From the NCBI RefSeq assembly GCF_902459465.1, contig NC_047076.1, forward strand, positions 14,144,146 to 14,208,145: 64,000 bases of DNA. Direction: 5' to 3'. The translations under genes were made by a program, and so were the position numbers. Under the pieces are notes generated by a model. The model made no database searches and was not told where the DNA came from. It saw only the letters and a list, made by a program, of their open reading frames with translations. Origin of the DNA: Asterias rubens (lineage: Eukaryota; Echinodermata; Asteroidea; Forcipulatida; Asteriidae). This document shows, piece by piece, positions 31,601 to 34,418 of this stretch; position 1 is the first letter of the stretch, and each line of letters opens with the position of its first letter.

Positions 31601-32512
31601 ATTCATAAGGTGTATCGCAATTTCCGCTTGACTGATTTTGCTGAATTTTTAATTTTAAGCCCCTTTTCCATCCCAGTGTCGTTCGGCAATTAAGCAAAAT
31701 GGTAAAATAAAGGGAGCATTTCAACGCTTACCGCCCCCCCCAAAAAAAGAAGCTTTTTTACGCACTAATAAAATATAAATAAATTAATGGGTAATCTTCC
31801 GCACGTCGCCACCAATTTATCCGCCGTTAATTAACTCCAAAACCACAAAGAAAGTTGACTTTATTAAACGAAATTATCTTTTTATTTTTATTTATATATT
31901 ATTATTATTATTTACAAGTTCAGTTCAGTTAAGGGATAACTTTCCGTATGGCGCCACCACCTTTTCACTCATTTTTACAAAAAGGGATATCTCATTGAGG
32001 TAAATTAGATACTATATTATTTCATATCGAATGAAAAAGTGGTGGCGCCATACGGAAACTTTTCCCAGTTAAGTTCAGTTCATTTATCCACAGGGATAAC
32101 TTTCCGTATGGCGCCACCACTTTTTCACTCATGTTTACAAAAAGGGATATCTCATTGAGGTAAATTAGATCTTATATTATTTCATATCGAATGAAAAAGT
32201 GGTGGCGCCATACGGAAACTTTTCCAATAAGTATTATTCCTTAATTAATCTTTTACAATTTACATCAAATATTTTGAGTACTCACAAGCTTCCATCGTAG
32301 TTGTCTGATAGTGTTGGTTCTTTCATTGAAACAATGTGTTCAGCAACTGAAAATCCAAACAGGCTATCCATTGGACCTTCTTTCACCATCGGCAAACGAA
32401 CTTCTAAATTCGAACATTCTATCCTTCCAACAGTTTGAAGAACTACCACAAACACTAATAAAACATCCATAGGAAAGTGGCAATTCCATCGGTATTCATT
32501 AAACGTCCCCAT
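1167..32512 (-). CDS. Integrin alpha subunit gene (19 exons seen; 3' part missing)
   Basis: Cell-surface adhesion receptor subunit expected to pair with an integrin beta chain. Nineteen exons with GT/AG borders and matching phases join to 838 codons. Order: signal peptide (about residues 1-33), beta-propeller (about 34-480) with FG-GAP repeats, then thigh and calf beta-sandwich regions. Three Ca-binding loops are visible, DLDGDGFDD, DLNIDGYED and DLDGNQYPD, in the last three blades. No inserted I-domain is present. 'TCAHRY', 'SMFGIS' and 'VIGESAM...DEIG' resemble the vertebrate alpha3/6/7 and insect PS1 (laminin-binding) class, so I infer that class. Membrane segment and GFFKR tail must lie left of position 1. 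Introns are swollen by repeats; the first is 7.5 kb. Confidence 0.93.
1328..1652 (+). repeat. tRNA-derived SINE, forward arm of inverted pair
   Basis: Begins with a tRNA-like head (GCTGAGTGGTTAAGAGC box A, GTGGGTTCGAATCCC box B), then body 'TGTCCTTGAGCAAGATACTTT' and a tail ending at GTGCTATATAAG before a TTA microsatellite. Typical pol III SINE layout. The mirror copy is at 1696-2012. Confidence 0.75.
1653..1696. repeat. (TTA)n microsatellite
   Basis: About 14 TTA units forming the loop between two inverted SINE copies; probably the 3' tail of one or both SINEs. Confidence 0.9.
1696..2012 (-). repeat. tRNA-derived SINE, reverse arm of inverted pair
   Basis: Reverse complement of 1328-1652 with few differences, including the box B (GGGATTCGAACCC on plus) and TAACCACTCTGCC. 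The head-out arrangement makes a hairpin of about 320 bp per arm. Confidence 0.75.
2078..2784. repeat. M2 element interrupted by a nested M1-like element
   Basis: M2 left part (GGATTTGGATACTTTTTG ... TTTACATTAA) stops at about 2138 and resumes at about 2457 (TTAAACTTACACTG), ending ACATAGACCCTTTAA. The intervening 320 bp is an M1-like element flanked by TTAA on both sides. Confidence 0.75.
2139..2456. repeat. M1-variant MITE nested in M2 (TTAA duplicated)
   Basis: Begins GGGGATGGTACACGC after TTAA and ends AACTTCCCT before TTAA. It carries the M1 core landmarks 'AACATTGTGAGAAACG', 'CTGAAAGCACACAA' and 'ATTTTCACAGGCTTG'. The inner palindrome GACTTCTAGCTAGAAGTC is subfamily-specific; the copy at 5799 shares it. 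Confidence 0.72.
2950..3033 (-). CDS. Integrin alpha exon 18 (calf-1 to calf-2)
   Basis: Residues about 776-804. Encodes TNRDSNPDDNQVSLFAEV, equivalent to the 'TTSNQDN' segment of vertebrate alpha6, then DIQIIG leading into calf-2. Phase 2 in and out. Confidence 0.86.
3290..3700. repeat. Degenerate duplicated segment with tRNA-like head
   Basis: 'CACCCAGTCAGTTTCC' plus GTGGTT and TTGAT follows at about 3348 and again at 3636, so a short segment is duplicated. Between them 3541-3585 contains TAGCTTAGTTGGTAGAGCAC, a tRNA box-A-like SINE head. No gene seen. Confidence 0.45.
3807..3886 (-). CDS. Integrin alpha exon 17 (calf-1)
   Basis: Residues about 750-776. Encodes AFTLKFDTRDVPSDASNFTI, matching the FYLVLST...LDI strand order of the family. 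One NFT sequon. Acceptor TAACAG, donor GTAAGT, phase 0 to 2. Confidence 0.87.
3895..5148. other. Integrin intron 16: no gene seen
   Basis: Holds a poly-C run (about 4055-4071), a short (ATT)n run at 4082-4100, and a weak inverted pair around 4650-4735 (TACCTCACGTT against AACGTGAGGTG). No splice-bounded coding segment recognised. Confidence 0.5.
5149..5235 (-). CDS. Integrin alpha exon 16 (calf-1)
   Basis: Residues about 721-749, phase 0 both ends. Encodes YGCNLLEDNTTVIVCKLGYP, the conserved Cys pair and LG(N/Y)P turn of calf-1, with one NTT sequon. Confidence 0.88.
5308..5430. repeat. M4 hairpin element, copy 1
   Basis: Near-perfect palindrome: GGGAGACTTTGGG and GGTGGCAGCAGACTTACC on the left, the inverse GGTAAGTCTACTGCCACC and CCCAAATGTCTCCC on the right, with CTGAGCATGCGCACAT near the centre. 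Copies at 30146-30290 and 44622-44772. Confidence 0.75.
5531..5572. repeat. M5 end fragment
   Basis: 'AAAATGAGTGAAAAAGTGG' followed by TACGGAAAGTTTTCC is one arm of the M5 hairpin found complete at 31935-32226. Another single arm is at 42134-42172. Confidence 0.55.
5613..5763 (-). CDS. Integrin alpha exon 15 (calf-1)
   Basis: Residues about 670-720. Encodes LFVTVTVRNNEEPAYDAKL and ITFPEMLEFSKI, the EAYDA...FP beta-sandwich pattern of calf-1. Donor is GTATTC (weaker than its neighbours), acceptor TTACAG; phase 2 to 0. Confidence 0.9.
5799..6115. repeat. M1-variant MITE, truncated
   Basis: Same subfamily as the nested copy at 2139: TTAAAGGGAAGG start, 'AAATATTGTGGAAAACGAC', inner palindrome AATTCTAGCTAGAATT, then 'ACAGGCTTGTTATTTTATGC'. 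The right end is eroded before integrin exon 14. Confidence 0.65.
6138..6223 (-). CDS. Integrin alpha exon 14 (end of thigh)
   Basis: Residues about 642-670. Encodes LDFIKACAQLDGECITDL with the paired Cys of the genu region (compare VHFLKEGCGDDNVC), then LHLDDQ. Donor GTAAGG, acceptor CTTCAG, phase 0 to 2. Confidence 0.87.
6303..6430. repeat. Inverted-repeat element
   Basis: 'CTTAATATTTATGCATG' near 6312 is inverted as CATGCATAAATATTAAG near 6407, with 'GACGTCATAATTCTTACCC' inside. A related segment is at 37975-38060. Confidence 0.55.
6440..7110. other. Integrin intron 13, AT-rich stretch
   Basis: AT-rich sequence with a short direct repeat (TTAAAAATTAAAAA near 6712) and 'CAGTAAGTTAACAATTT' repeated at about 6862 and 6884. 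No coding or structured element recognised. Confidence 0.5.
7118..7476. repeat. M1 TTAA-ended MITE
   Basis: Left end TTTAAAAACACTGGACACC, right end the inverse AGTGTCCACTGCCTTTAAA. Inside are 'AAGTTGTGTGCTTTCAG' and 'TCTCACAATGTTTTATAC'. About 360 bp, no ORF. Confidence 0.75.
7618..7692. repeat. M1 end fragment
   Basis: Only the first 70 bp of M1 (TTTAAAGACACTGGACACT to AGACCAGTCTTCTCA), followed by a short duplicated segment 'TGCGTACTGAACCCTTATTA'. Confidence 0.6.
8271..8660. repeat. M1 TTAA-ended MITE
   Basis: Complete copy, GTTAAAGACACTGGACACC to AGTGTCCAGTGCCTCTAA, with the GAGATAATAATGAGAAA and 'TCTCACAATGTTTTATAAC' landmarks. Confidence 0.75.
8820..9212. repeat. M1 TTAA-ended MITE, opposite orientation
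   Basis: TTTAAAGGCAGTAGACACT to GTGTCCAGTGTCTTTAAAG. The inner order of landmarks is inverted relative to the copy at 8271. A partial direct repeat of its flank (TGACACAACATTCTCTTG / TGACCCAACATCTCTTGG) surrounds it. Confidence 0.72.
9392..9547 (-). CDS. Integrin alpha exon 13 (thigh)
   Basis: Residues about 590-641, phase 0 both ends. Encodes DIFRKIPFKLNYKL and a Pro/Thr-rich linker before FAILNSQMDPS, equivalent to the PVLPILN segment of other alpha chains. It sits 50 bp from the 54-bp minisatellite that fills the preceding intron. Confidence 0.9.
9600..12092. repeat. 54-bp minisatellite in integrin intron 12
   Basis: More than 40 head-to-tail units. The 54-bp unit contains CAGTAACACCACGTGTGTAT, CTACCTACTAGGCTGACTA and GTTCTTTTGCATGT. 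Because 54 is divisible by three and the unit lacks stops in some frames, both strands show open frames of about 550 codons made only of 18-residue repeats; these are not genes. From 11220 on, 53-bp units with CCCATTCACACG replace the CAGTAACACCACG part and break the frame. Confidence 0.95.
11809..12350. repeat. Second, longer tandem unit fused to the 54-bp array
   Basis: About seven irregular units with 'CCCATTCGCACGCACATCAA', 'ACACATCAAATACTCTCC' and 'GTTACTTGGTCCT', joined through the shared TTTGCATGTCCCATTC. Two to three 54-bp units (about 11963-12090) are embedded, so the arrays have exchanged segments. Confidence 0.85.
12440..12770 (+). repeat. Probable LINE 3' tail with (GAAT)n
   Basis: AT-rich, non-coding stretch ending TGGAAATAAATGTGAATTGA then (ATGA)n. 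The AATAAA plus simple-repeat tail is what non-LTR retrotransposon 3' ends look like. Assignment is inference; no RT domain is attached. Confidence 0.45.
12940..13130. repeat. M2 element, right half
   Basis: From TTTTTACATGCTTAAATTCAG to GTACATAGACCCTTTAA, including 'ACTCATTTCTCAAAAACTAC'. The left half is missing. Confidence 0.65.
13156..13325 (-). CDS. Integrin alpha exon 12 (thigh)
   Basis: Residues about 533-589. Encodes VEYSIEAEEERRDLGLTSRV, close to GTLEAEKERRKSGLSSRV of vertebrate alpha6, then a beta-sandwich ending TRFWFTLR. Acceptor ATTCAG, donor GTAAGG, leaves in phase 0. Confidence 0.9.
13719..13780 (-). CDS. Integrin alpha exon 11 (thigh)
   Basis: Residues about 512-533, only 62 nt. 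Encodes SYVQVQMKYECNADRFDEF with one thigh-domain Cys. Acceptor TTGTAG, donor GTAAGT, phase 2 to 1. The equivalent vertebrate segment has two closely spaced Cys; only one is seen in this exon. Confidence 0.85.
13942..14037 (-). CDS. Integrin alpha exon 10 (propeller-thigh junction)
   Basis: Residues about 480-512. Encodes RARPIISITAELQL, the conserved RSRPVI strand that starts the thigh domain. Acceptor ATGAAG is weak in pyrimidines nearby, but phase 2 in and phase 2 out fit both neighbours. Confidence 0.88.
14256..14466. repeat. GGGCCCAATTTCATGG-family MITE
   Basis: Left end GCCTAATTTCATGGCTCTG, right end the inverse CAGAGCCATAAAATTGGGCC. Another near-complete copy is at 19467-19725; fragments are at 44820, 53810 and 55215. 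Confidence 0.65.
14574..14735 (+). pseudogene. Non-LTR retrotransposon reverse transcriptase, C-terminal remnant
   Basis: The frame reads FGYSGPNLWNKIPPEI, then DFKKKQLKTEVF, matching the end of CR1/L2/jockey-like ORF2 proteins ('YSGPKLWNSLP...FKKKLK'). A short stretch only, with no RT core. A palindromic MITE (14737-14905) interrupts it. The 3' tail probably continues at 14915-15010 ('CAGCACCTTGATCC' ... TGCACTTTATAAGAAC). Confidence 0.7.
14737..14905. repeat. Foldback MITE, 'GATTAATCC' family, nested in LINE remnant
   Basis: GATTTCACCAAACTCATCC at the left and an eroded inverse at the right, with 'CTTAGGATTAATC' and 'AGATCAGATTAATTCTAG'. Same family as 1-140. Confidence 0.6.
15049..15301 (-). 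CDS. Integrin alpha exon 9 (blades 6-7)
   Basis: Residues about 396-480. Encodes IAIGAPYENNGVGAVYIYHG, then FGYSLSGGLDLDGNQYPDL, the third Ca loop and last blade, and DALVTFR. A loop of about 20 residues rich in Asp, Pro and Thr between them is longer than in vertebrate alpha6. Confidence 0.93.
15346..15529. repeat. TIR element, 'TTCATACTTCCTGCGAATG' family
   Basis: Ends are long inverted repeats: TTCATACTTCCTGCGAATGC on the left, GCATTCGCAGGAAGTATGAA on the right, about 178 bp in total. A second, one-ended copy is at 43818-43875. The internal open frame is a shadow. Confidence 0.75.
15530..15692. repeat. Three tandem copies of a SINE-derived segment
   Basis: 'ACACCGATGTGTGTAGCACT', then 'GTATACTCAGTACTTTCCC' and CGAGTCCTGT, repeated three times at a period of about 60 bp. 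The same words occur once at the end of the SINE copies at 15700, 16500 and 23035. Confidence 0.85.
15700..15962 (-). repeat. tRNA-derived SINE, second family
   Basis: On the minus strand the head reads TAGTCTAGTTGGTAAGACAC (box A) and CATGGGTTCAAATCC (box B), then a body with 'GATGTTAAATTTGCA' (plus-strand wording) and a C-rich run. Copies at about 16480-16720 and 23035-23330. Confidence 0.72.
16342..16447 (-). CDS. Integrin alpha exon 8 (blade 6)
   Basis: Residues about 361-396. Encodes RLTGVRDSMFGISIAN and LGDLNIDGYE, the FG strand and Ca loop of blade 6, close to SMFGIAVKNIGDINQDGY of vertebrate alpha6. Phase 0 in, phase 1 out. Confidence 0.93.
16480..16870 (-). repeat. tRNA-derived SINE, second family, with partial duplicate
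   Basis: Contains GGATTTGAACCCACAACC (box B on minus) and 'TTGCCCGGTGGTTAGAGGCA'. The end segment CAGTATACTCGGTACTTTCC recurs at about 16780, in keeping with a second truncated copy. Confidence 0.65.
16895..16996. repeat. M1 end fragment
   Basis: TTCTTTCATTGTTATCTCGC, then 'ATTTTCACAGGTTTGTTATT' and CAAGTGAGAAGACTC; the outer M1 end is missing and an M3 segment abuts it. Confidence 0.6.
16997..17310. repeat. M3 element, right part
   Basis: 'AGCAATACACGTGGTCGACA', then 'AAAGTCTGCCTCGATTGAC', 'GGCGGAGTCACCCCCAAACA' and the end 'TTTCCAGGTGACTTTAAA'. The full-length relative is at 58463-59350. Confidence 0.65.
17402..17495 (-). CDS. Integrin alpha exon 7 (blade 5)
   Basis: Residues about 329-360. 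Completes the DLDGDG-FDDLIVGAP Ca-binding loop and GAP strand, then GGRVYIYLNKYQN. Acceptor TTACAG, donor GTAAGT, leaves in phase 0. Confidence 0.93.
17531..17695. repeat. M1 element with internal deletion
   Basis: TTAAAGGCAGTGGACACTAT at the left, then directly 'CCATGAATTTGATTTTGAG' and 'CACAACTTCGTGTGACAAGG'; the right third is missing. Confidence 0.65.
17890..18277. repeat. M1 TTAA-ended MITE
   Basis: Complete copy from AAAAGGCAGTGGACACTATT to GTGTCTACTGCCTTTAA. It shares its terminal TTAA with the truncated copy that starts at 18277. Confidence 0.75.
18277..18400. repeat. M1 element, truncated, abutting the previous copy
   Basis: AGGCACTGGACATTATTGG to 'GAGAAACGGCTCCCTCTGAA', then replaced by a LINE-like tail. 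Confidence 0.65.
18401..18590 (+). repeat. Probable LINE 3' tail with (ATT)n
   Basis: 'CTCAGCGCCTTGAATACC', then 'TACGTGCGATATATAAGAC' and an ATT-rich run. This wording is typical of CR1/L2-like 3' ends and parallels 14915-15010. Confidence 0.5.
18740..19000. repeat. Degenerate repeat with 'TTTGCATGGTGGAA' box
   Basis: Shares 'AATTTGCAACTTTGCATGG' with copies at 26224, 30010 and 50255 (inverted), and 'GTTACACCATGTGTGTATC' with the 54-bp minisatellite unit. It may be the single-copy source of part of that unit; that is inference. Confidence 0.45.
19007..19202 (-). CDS. Integrin alpha exon 6 (blade 4, start of blade 5)
   Basis: Residues about 264-329. Encodes FSVTSGKFG, FMVASGAPRHNAIGAVVM and SFGYEVCSADLDGDG. 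The last segment is the first half of a Ca-binding loop that the next exon completes. Acceptor TTACAG, donor GTAAGT, ends in phase 2. Confidence 0.94.
19467..19725. repeat. GGGCCCAATTTCATGG-family MITE
   Basis: Left end GGGCCCAATTTCATGGCTCT, right end the inverse AGCGGAGCCATGAAACTGGG then CCC; about 259 bp. Inside, 'GCGCTAGCTGTGTAAGCGTAG' style words are also mirrored. Confidence 0.72.
19835..20285. repeat. M2 element with internal triplication
   Basis: M2 arms (AACACAATGTCCACAGATTT ... AAGCTTTCTCTCC). Near the right end a segment of about 47 bp, 'TCAAACTGTGTGAGTTTGAT' plus 'GTAAATCTGTGGACATTA', is repeated three times (20146-20250). Ends GTACCCTTTAAG beside integrin exon 5. Confidence 0.7.
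20303..20471 (-). CDS. Integrin alpha exon 5 (blade 3)
   Basis: Residues about 208-264. Encodes GIPGAGDWRGGIFTTTV (equivalent to the GAPGTYNWKG strand of vertebrate alpha6) and an acidic loop leading to NSYLG, the start of blade 4. Acceptor AAACAG, donor GTAAGT, phase 0 to 1. Confidence 0.92.
20498..20665. repeat. Hairpin element with short duplication
   Basis: 'GGGAATCAATGTGTGGTGAA' is repeated at about 20487 and 20521. Then 'GGTTTAAACCCAACGAGGCC' and TGGTTCTTGATAAT are mirrored by ATTATCAAGAACCAGGCC and GGGGGTTTAAACC around about 20600. Confidence 0.7.
20785..21080. repeat. Dispersed repeat R1, copy 1
   Basis: 'AGCTATGAAATGGTAAGGCC', 'GAAACTGTCTTATAAGCACA', 'GTGTCACGCCCATGTTTCAA' and 'ATAGGAATGGCGAAACTG' recur in the same order at 25340-25650. 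Function unknown. Confidence 0.7.
21112..21250. repeat. M1 fragments
   Basis: CATGGACACTATTGGTAACG joined directly to 'AGTAATGGGGAGAGG' and 'AACATTGTGAGAAACGGCTC'; internal parts deleted. Confidence 0.55.
21289..21382. repeat. (TTTG)n microsatellite
   Basis: About 20 TTTG units with one interruption, directly before a tRNA-like SINE head. Confidence 0.92.
21387..21605 (+). repeat. tRNA-derived SINE, third type
   Basis: GGCTTGATAGCTCAGTTGG and TAGAGCAC form a good box A; GGTTTGTTCAAATCC is box B. The body ends with a (TTGTA)-like tail near 21580. The acceptor stem does not close, so it is not called a tRNA gene. Confidence 0.65.
21695..22200. repeat. 46-bp tandem array, 11 copies
   Basis: Unit words TTCAACCTTCCACTTC, 'GTGATTCATTACTCTAG' and TGGGGTCATATA repeat exactly every 46 bp from 21695. 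Differences are mainly T/A at one site (CTTCTG or CTTCAG) and one unit with TGATCTAG. The array ends about 40 bp from the 5' splice site of integrin exon 4. Confidence 0.95.
22242..22430 (-). CDS. Integrin alpha exon 4 (blades 2-3)
   Basis: Residues about 145-207, phase 0 at both ends. Starts TCAHRYKVLSSD, the conserved Cys-Ala-His-Arg-Tyr strand, then LGKCYLRMNDL and FGYCQAGTGFYIS. Cysteine spacing fits the disulphides of this region in alpha3/6/7-type chains. The 11-copy 46-bp array lies about 40 bp beyond the donor. Confidence 0.92.
22518..22990. repeat. TIR element, GAGAGGTTTCGCAAG family
   Basis: Inverted ends GAGAGGTTTCGCAAG and CTTGCGAAACCTCTC about 470 bp apart; GTGCGGATAC and GTATCC extend the match imperfectly. 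No transposase seen, so non-autonomous. Confidence 0.7.
23035..23335 (-). repeat. tRNA-derived SINE, second family
   Basis: Same layout as 15700-15962: 'GTGTATTAAAGCATTGTATA' at one end, GGGATTCGAACCCACGAC (box B) and CTAGACCACCAAGATTGCCC (box A side), ending 'TAAAGAATATTAATTTGGG'. Confidence 0.7.
23362..23521. repeat. TIR element, AATAGATGGATTGCAATAC family
   Basis: AATAGATGGATTGCAATACA at the left and the inverse GTATTGCAATCCATCTATT at the right, with 'GACCGCCATCGTTGATG' mirrored by CATCAAAGATGGCGGTC. A diverged relative lies at 49796-49945. Confidence 0.75.
23590..23669 (-). CDS. Integrin alpha exon 3 (blade 2)
   Basis: Residues about 118-144. Encodes NKTDQWLGVTVRSQGQGG, matching the WLGVTV...GPGG strand of blade 2. 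One NKT glycosylation sequon. Acceptor CTATAG, donor GTAAGT; exits in phase 0. Confidence 0.9.
23775..24118. repeat. M1 TTAA-ended MITE, diverged
   Basis: TTAAAGGCACTGCTGGACTG to GTGTCCTGTGCCTTTAA; shares its terminal TTAA with the M2 copy that follows. Confidence 0.68.
24115..24431. repeat. M2 TTAA-ended MITE
   Basis: TTAAAGGATTTGGGTTC to GTACATAGACCCTTTAA, with a shortened centre. Confidence 0.72.
24622..24746 (-). CDS. Integrin alpha exon 2 (blade 1)
   Basis: Residues about 76-118. Encodes ILAGAPTYDDPD and GAVFKCPLSTY, the classic GAP strand of the first FG-GAP blade followed by the conserved Cys and a second Cys (VDDCQDM). Acceptor ATGCAG, donor GTAACT. Phase 2 in, phase 1 out, matching its neighbours. 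Confidence 0.9.
25340..25655. repeat. Dispersed repeat R1, copy 2
   Basis: Second copy of the block at 20785: 'AGCTATGAAATGGTGAAGCC', 'ACTCCTTATAAGGGAATG', 'GAAACTGTCTTATAAGAACA', 'GTGTCACGCCCATGTTTCAA'. An added 'CTGGTCATAAACAAAGG' segment is absent from copy 1. Confidence 0.7.
26224..26350 (-). repeat. Possible Penelope-like element terminal remnant
   Basis: 'TTCGCATGGTGGAAATAC', 'GGGTTCTCAAAAGAACTG', 'CAACTCAACGTTTCAATC' and the stem GATCAGTATGCTCTGATC. The minus strand gives AAGACGATCAG ... CTGAT then TGAAACG. This resembles Penelope-like repeat ends, which can carry hammerhead ribozymes, but the full ribozyme core is not intact. The relative at 50255-50450 is inverted. Confidence 0.4.
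26398..26745. repeat. Diverged direct duplication
   Basis: 'AATAACTGTCATTCTTGG', 'TTTTCTAGGTATCCTG', 'AGTCTGACTCATACCATGGG' and 'AGGGTCCCTTGCTA' occur in the same order at 26398-26575 and 26580-26745. Confidence 0.8.
26935..28015. other. Intron 1 stretch without recognised element
   Basis: AT-rich, no tandem or inverted structure seen and no exon-like open frame. Confidence 0.45.
28022..28500. repeat. Possible TIR element with GC-rich ends
   Basis: 'GCGTACTCAGAGCTCCGG' near 28046 is mirrored by CCGGAGCTCTGAGTACC near 28447, and GTGTCGCGGCCTCAG by an eroded CTGAGTCCGTCACAC. The GC-rich ends differ from the AT-rich surroundings. Confidence 0.5.
28770..29140. repeat. M1 TTAA-ended MITE
   Basis: CCTTAAAGATACTGGACACT to AGTGTCCACTGCCTTTAAG; complete. 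Confidence 0.73.
29378..29978. repeat. M2 element with nested insertion
   Basis: M2 landmarks 'AACACAATATCCATAGATTT', 'CTTATTGAGGTGCTGTAG' and 'GAAGCTTTCCACTACATT' enclose a foreign 180-bp segment at 29696-29875. Confidence 0.68.
29696..29875. repeat. CAGGCCTG-ended insert nested in M2
   Basis: Ends CAGGCCTGATACTTC and GAAGCATACAGCCCTG are imperfect inverted repeats; ACCTAA flanks both sides as a likely target duplication. Inside is GGAGGCAACGGAGGC mirrored by GCCTCCGTTGCC. hAT-like ends are an inference. Confidence 0.5.
30146..30290. repeat. M4 hairpin element, copy 2
   Basis: GGTGGCAGCAGACTTACC and its inverse GGTAAGTCTGCTGCCACC around 'CTGAGCATGCGCACATTACC'. Inner arms CCATTGTTC / GAACAATGG. 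Confidence 0.75.
30477..30660. repeat. M3 element, short internally deleted form
   Basis: TTAAAGTCACCTGGAAGTGG at the left and 'TTTCCAGGTGACTTTAAA' at the right with only 180 bp between; the ends are inverted repeats. Confidence 0.72.
30661..31930. other. Intron 1 AT-rich stretch
   Basis: Long AT-rich segment with a tRNA-like head near 30966 (GGGGCTAGATGACTCAATTG), a poly-C run at 31735 and TA-rich simple sequence near 31890-31915. No coding exon seen. Confidence 0.45.
31935..32226. repeat. M5 hairpin elements, two in tandem
   Basis: Two copies (31935-32064 and 32092-32226). Each starts GATAACTTTCCGTATGGCG and ends with the inverse, containing AAGTGGTGGCGCCATACGG. The centre 'GATATCTCATTGAGGTAAAT' is nearly identical in both. 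They lie 60 bp from the integrin exon 1 donor. Confidence 0.78.
32286..32512 (-). CDS. Integrin alpha exon 1: start, signal peptide, first propeller blade
   Basis: Start chosen at MGTFNEYRW (ATG at 32512-32510) because its context has A at -3 and G at +4. A second in-frame ATG at 32470 begins MDVLLVFVVVLQTVG, the hydrophobic signal core, and is the alternative start. After likely cleavage near GRIEC the mature chain begins NLEVRLPM, followed by FGFSVAEH, a typical first FG-GAP strand. The exon ends in phase 2 before a GTGAGT donor. An in-frame ATG further upstream (32620) would add a non-signal extension and is less likely. Confidence 0.85.
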
Positions 32513-32827
32513 CGTCACAATATCTTGAAGAAATGCCAGTTTTCTGACAGAACACAGAGACCTAGTCTTCGGGACAGTGCAGGAAACCAATGTGTGTGTG
32601 CACAGTACATGTACATTCATGCAGTGCTAGTCACTGCATAATAAACGTATGACATTGTATGAATGTACATTCCACAGCAAGGTCAGGCAAGGTCATGACC
32701 TCGAAAAGCAGCAGCAGTGGTGTAGTTCTTTATGTAGGATGTCTACGCCACGACCTGTCTGCAGTAGGGGGTTGGGAGGAGTGGTTGGGGTGCGATTGTG
32801 TTAACAAACCAATCTAGATGAAACTAA

Positions 32828-32935
32828 CAGTCAGCTGGAAGTGGTATTTTGTCAAAATAGCTTTTGTCACGTAGATATGTGTTATTTACAAATTTAAGAG
32901 TTGGCCCTGACCCGAGAGGGCGCTATTCGTGTTAC
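32828..32935. repeat. M3 fragment
   Basis: 'TGGAAGTGGTATTTTGTCAA', then 'TGACCCGAGAGGGCGCT'; the head of M3 only, cut by the SINE that follows. Confidence 0.6.
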
Positions 32936-32959
32936 ACAGCCCGAGTTTTTGCCAACCCA

Positions 32960-33235
32960 GATTGGAAAACTATGGAACCATAACCGTATTAATGCGCTTT
33001 ACATTCGTGCCATGGTCATAGGGCCAATAACATCCCTTTTTATGTTTCTCAGCTCCCTTTGGGAGTATACAACCTGGGCAACAGTTTATATCGCTCCAAA
33101 AGCTTCATCATTCACAATATCAACCTCTACCCTCGCAGAAACCCATATTTTATACCCCTGGGTGAAGAGAAGCAATAGTAAAGTATCTTGCTCAAGGACA
33201 CAAGTGTCACGACCGGGATTCGAACCGACACTCGA
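32960..33235 (-). repeat. tRNA-derived SINE, first family
   Basis: Reverse-oriented copy of the 1328 SINE: 'AACCGTATTAATGCGCTTTA', 'CCCTGGGTGAAGAGAAGCAA', then GGGATTCGAACCGACAC (box B). The tRNA-like 5' head is cut at about 33235. It lies between the integrin and Ly6 starts. Confidence 0.7.
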
Positions 33236-33469
33236 ATTCAAGAAAAGATCGCTATTTTTTTGTAACAATGTAACCAAATTTGTTGATTTTGTTTAAAACG
33301 AAACAACTTATGTTTAGAGGAATTTAAGTTAATTGAAAGTTTGCAGAAAATGTTGAATTTTGTTAAAACAAATCGATTGACCCTTTTCAGTAGCATTCGA
33401 TTTCTCGCGAAATAGAATAGCTTGGTGGGTAAATTGGCAGCTCATTTACCGAAAATTTCCAGTTGACTT

Positions 33470-33862
33470 TATTGGTGGACACTGTTGGTAATTACTCAAA
33501 ATAATTATTAGCACTCGTTACCTGACTCGTTACCTCTACTTGGTAACGAGTAATGGGGAGAGATTAATAGTATAAAACGTTGTGAGAAAACAACTCTCTC
33601 TCTCTCTGAAGTAACGTAGTTTTCGAGAGAAAAAATTAGCTATCCACGAATTTGGTTTCGAGACCTCAGAATTAGACTTTGAGGTATAGAAAACAAGCAT
33701 CTGAAAGTACACAACTTCGTGTGACAAGGGTGTTTTTTCTTCCATATCTCGCATCTTCGACGACCAATTGATCTCAAATTTTCACATTTTTAAGCATAAT
33801 TATGTTAAGATACACCCAGTGAGATGACTGGTCAAATATCAACAGTGTCTAGTGTCACAAAT
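33470..33862. repeat. M1 MITE, ends eroded
   Basis: TGGTGGACACTGTTGGTAAT to CAACAGTGTCTAGTGTC, with 'ACACAACTTCGTGTGACAAG' inside and a short (TC)n run at 33595. Confidence 0.68.
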
Positions 33863-34363
33863 ATATTGTTCATGTATCCAGACACAAGTATTTTGGGCTG
33901 CTGAAACATAACACAGTCGTTTCCTTGCCCACTGTGGATGTGATTTCCCATTGTTGAGCTTTTGCAAATCAATTCGACTTTTAATTCGTTTCACTGCATT
34001 ATTCATGGCAATACTCAAATATTTTAACCAATAAGCAAAGTATTGCTATCCATGGAGGTATTCTACATCCATAATGCTATTTGTCTAAGTATCATTATTA
34101 TTATGGAGAATATTACACCACTCGGCCACGGCATCTTCACACCCTCATGCTTGACCGCTCCTCCCTAGTGTCTTGGGAGTTATTCCGATGATGACACGGA
34201 GGGGCGTCGTATACCTTTATCTCGAGGTAGACCTACGCACTGGACAAAATCATCCACAAAAATAAAATACTATCCAGTTTATTATCAAAAACTCGTGAGG
34301 AAGTATACCGCCGATCGGGACAATTTGTGGAAACTTCACTTACGTAGGAGGATTGCAGGCAAC

Positions 34364-34418
34364 ATGGGAAAGGGAAAGGTTCTATTCGAAAGTAAAATGG
34401 CTCAATTATTCATGACAT
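34364..34418 (+). CDS. Ly6/uPAR exon 1
   Basis: Two in-frame ATGs: 34364 (MGKGKVLFESK) and 34397 (MAQLFMT). Both have A at -3 and G at +4. The second puts the hydrophobic core at the very N-terminus and is the better signal-peptide start. Donor GTAAGT. Confidence 0.72.

Larger units (their letters stand above)
24747..32285. other. Integrin intron 1 (7.5 kb)
   Basis: First intron, holding the R1 repeat, a duplicated block, M1-M5 copies and long AT-rich stretches. No splice-bounded coding exon recognised inside. Listed parts follow. Confidence 0.6.
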
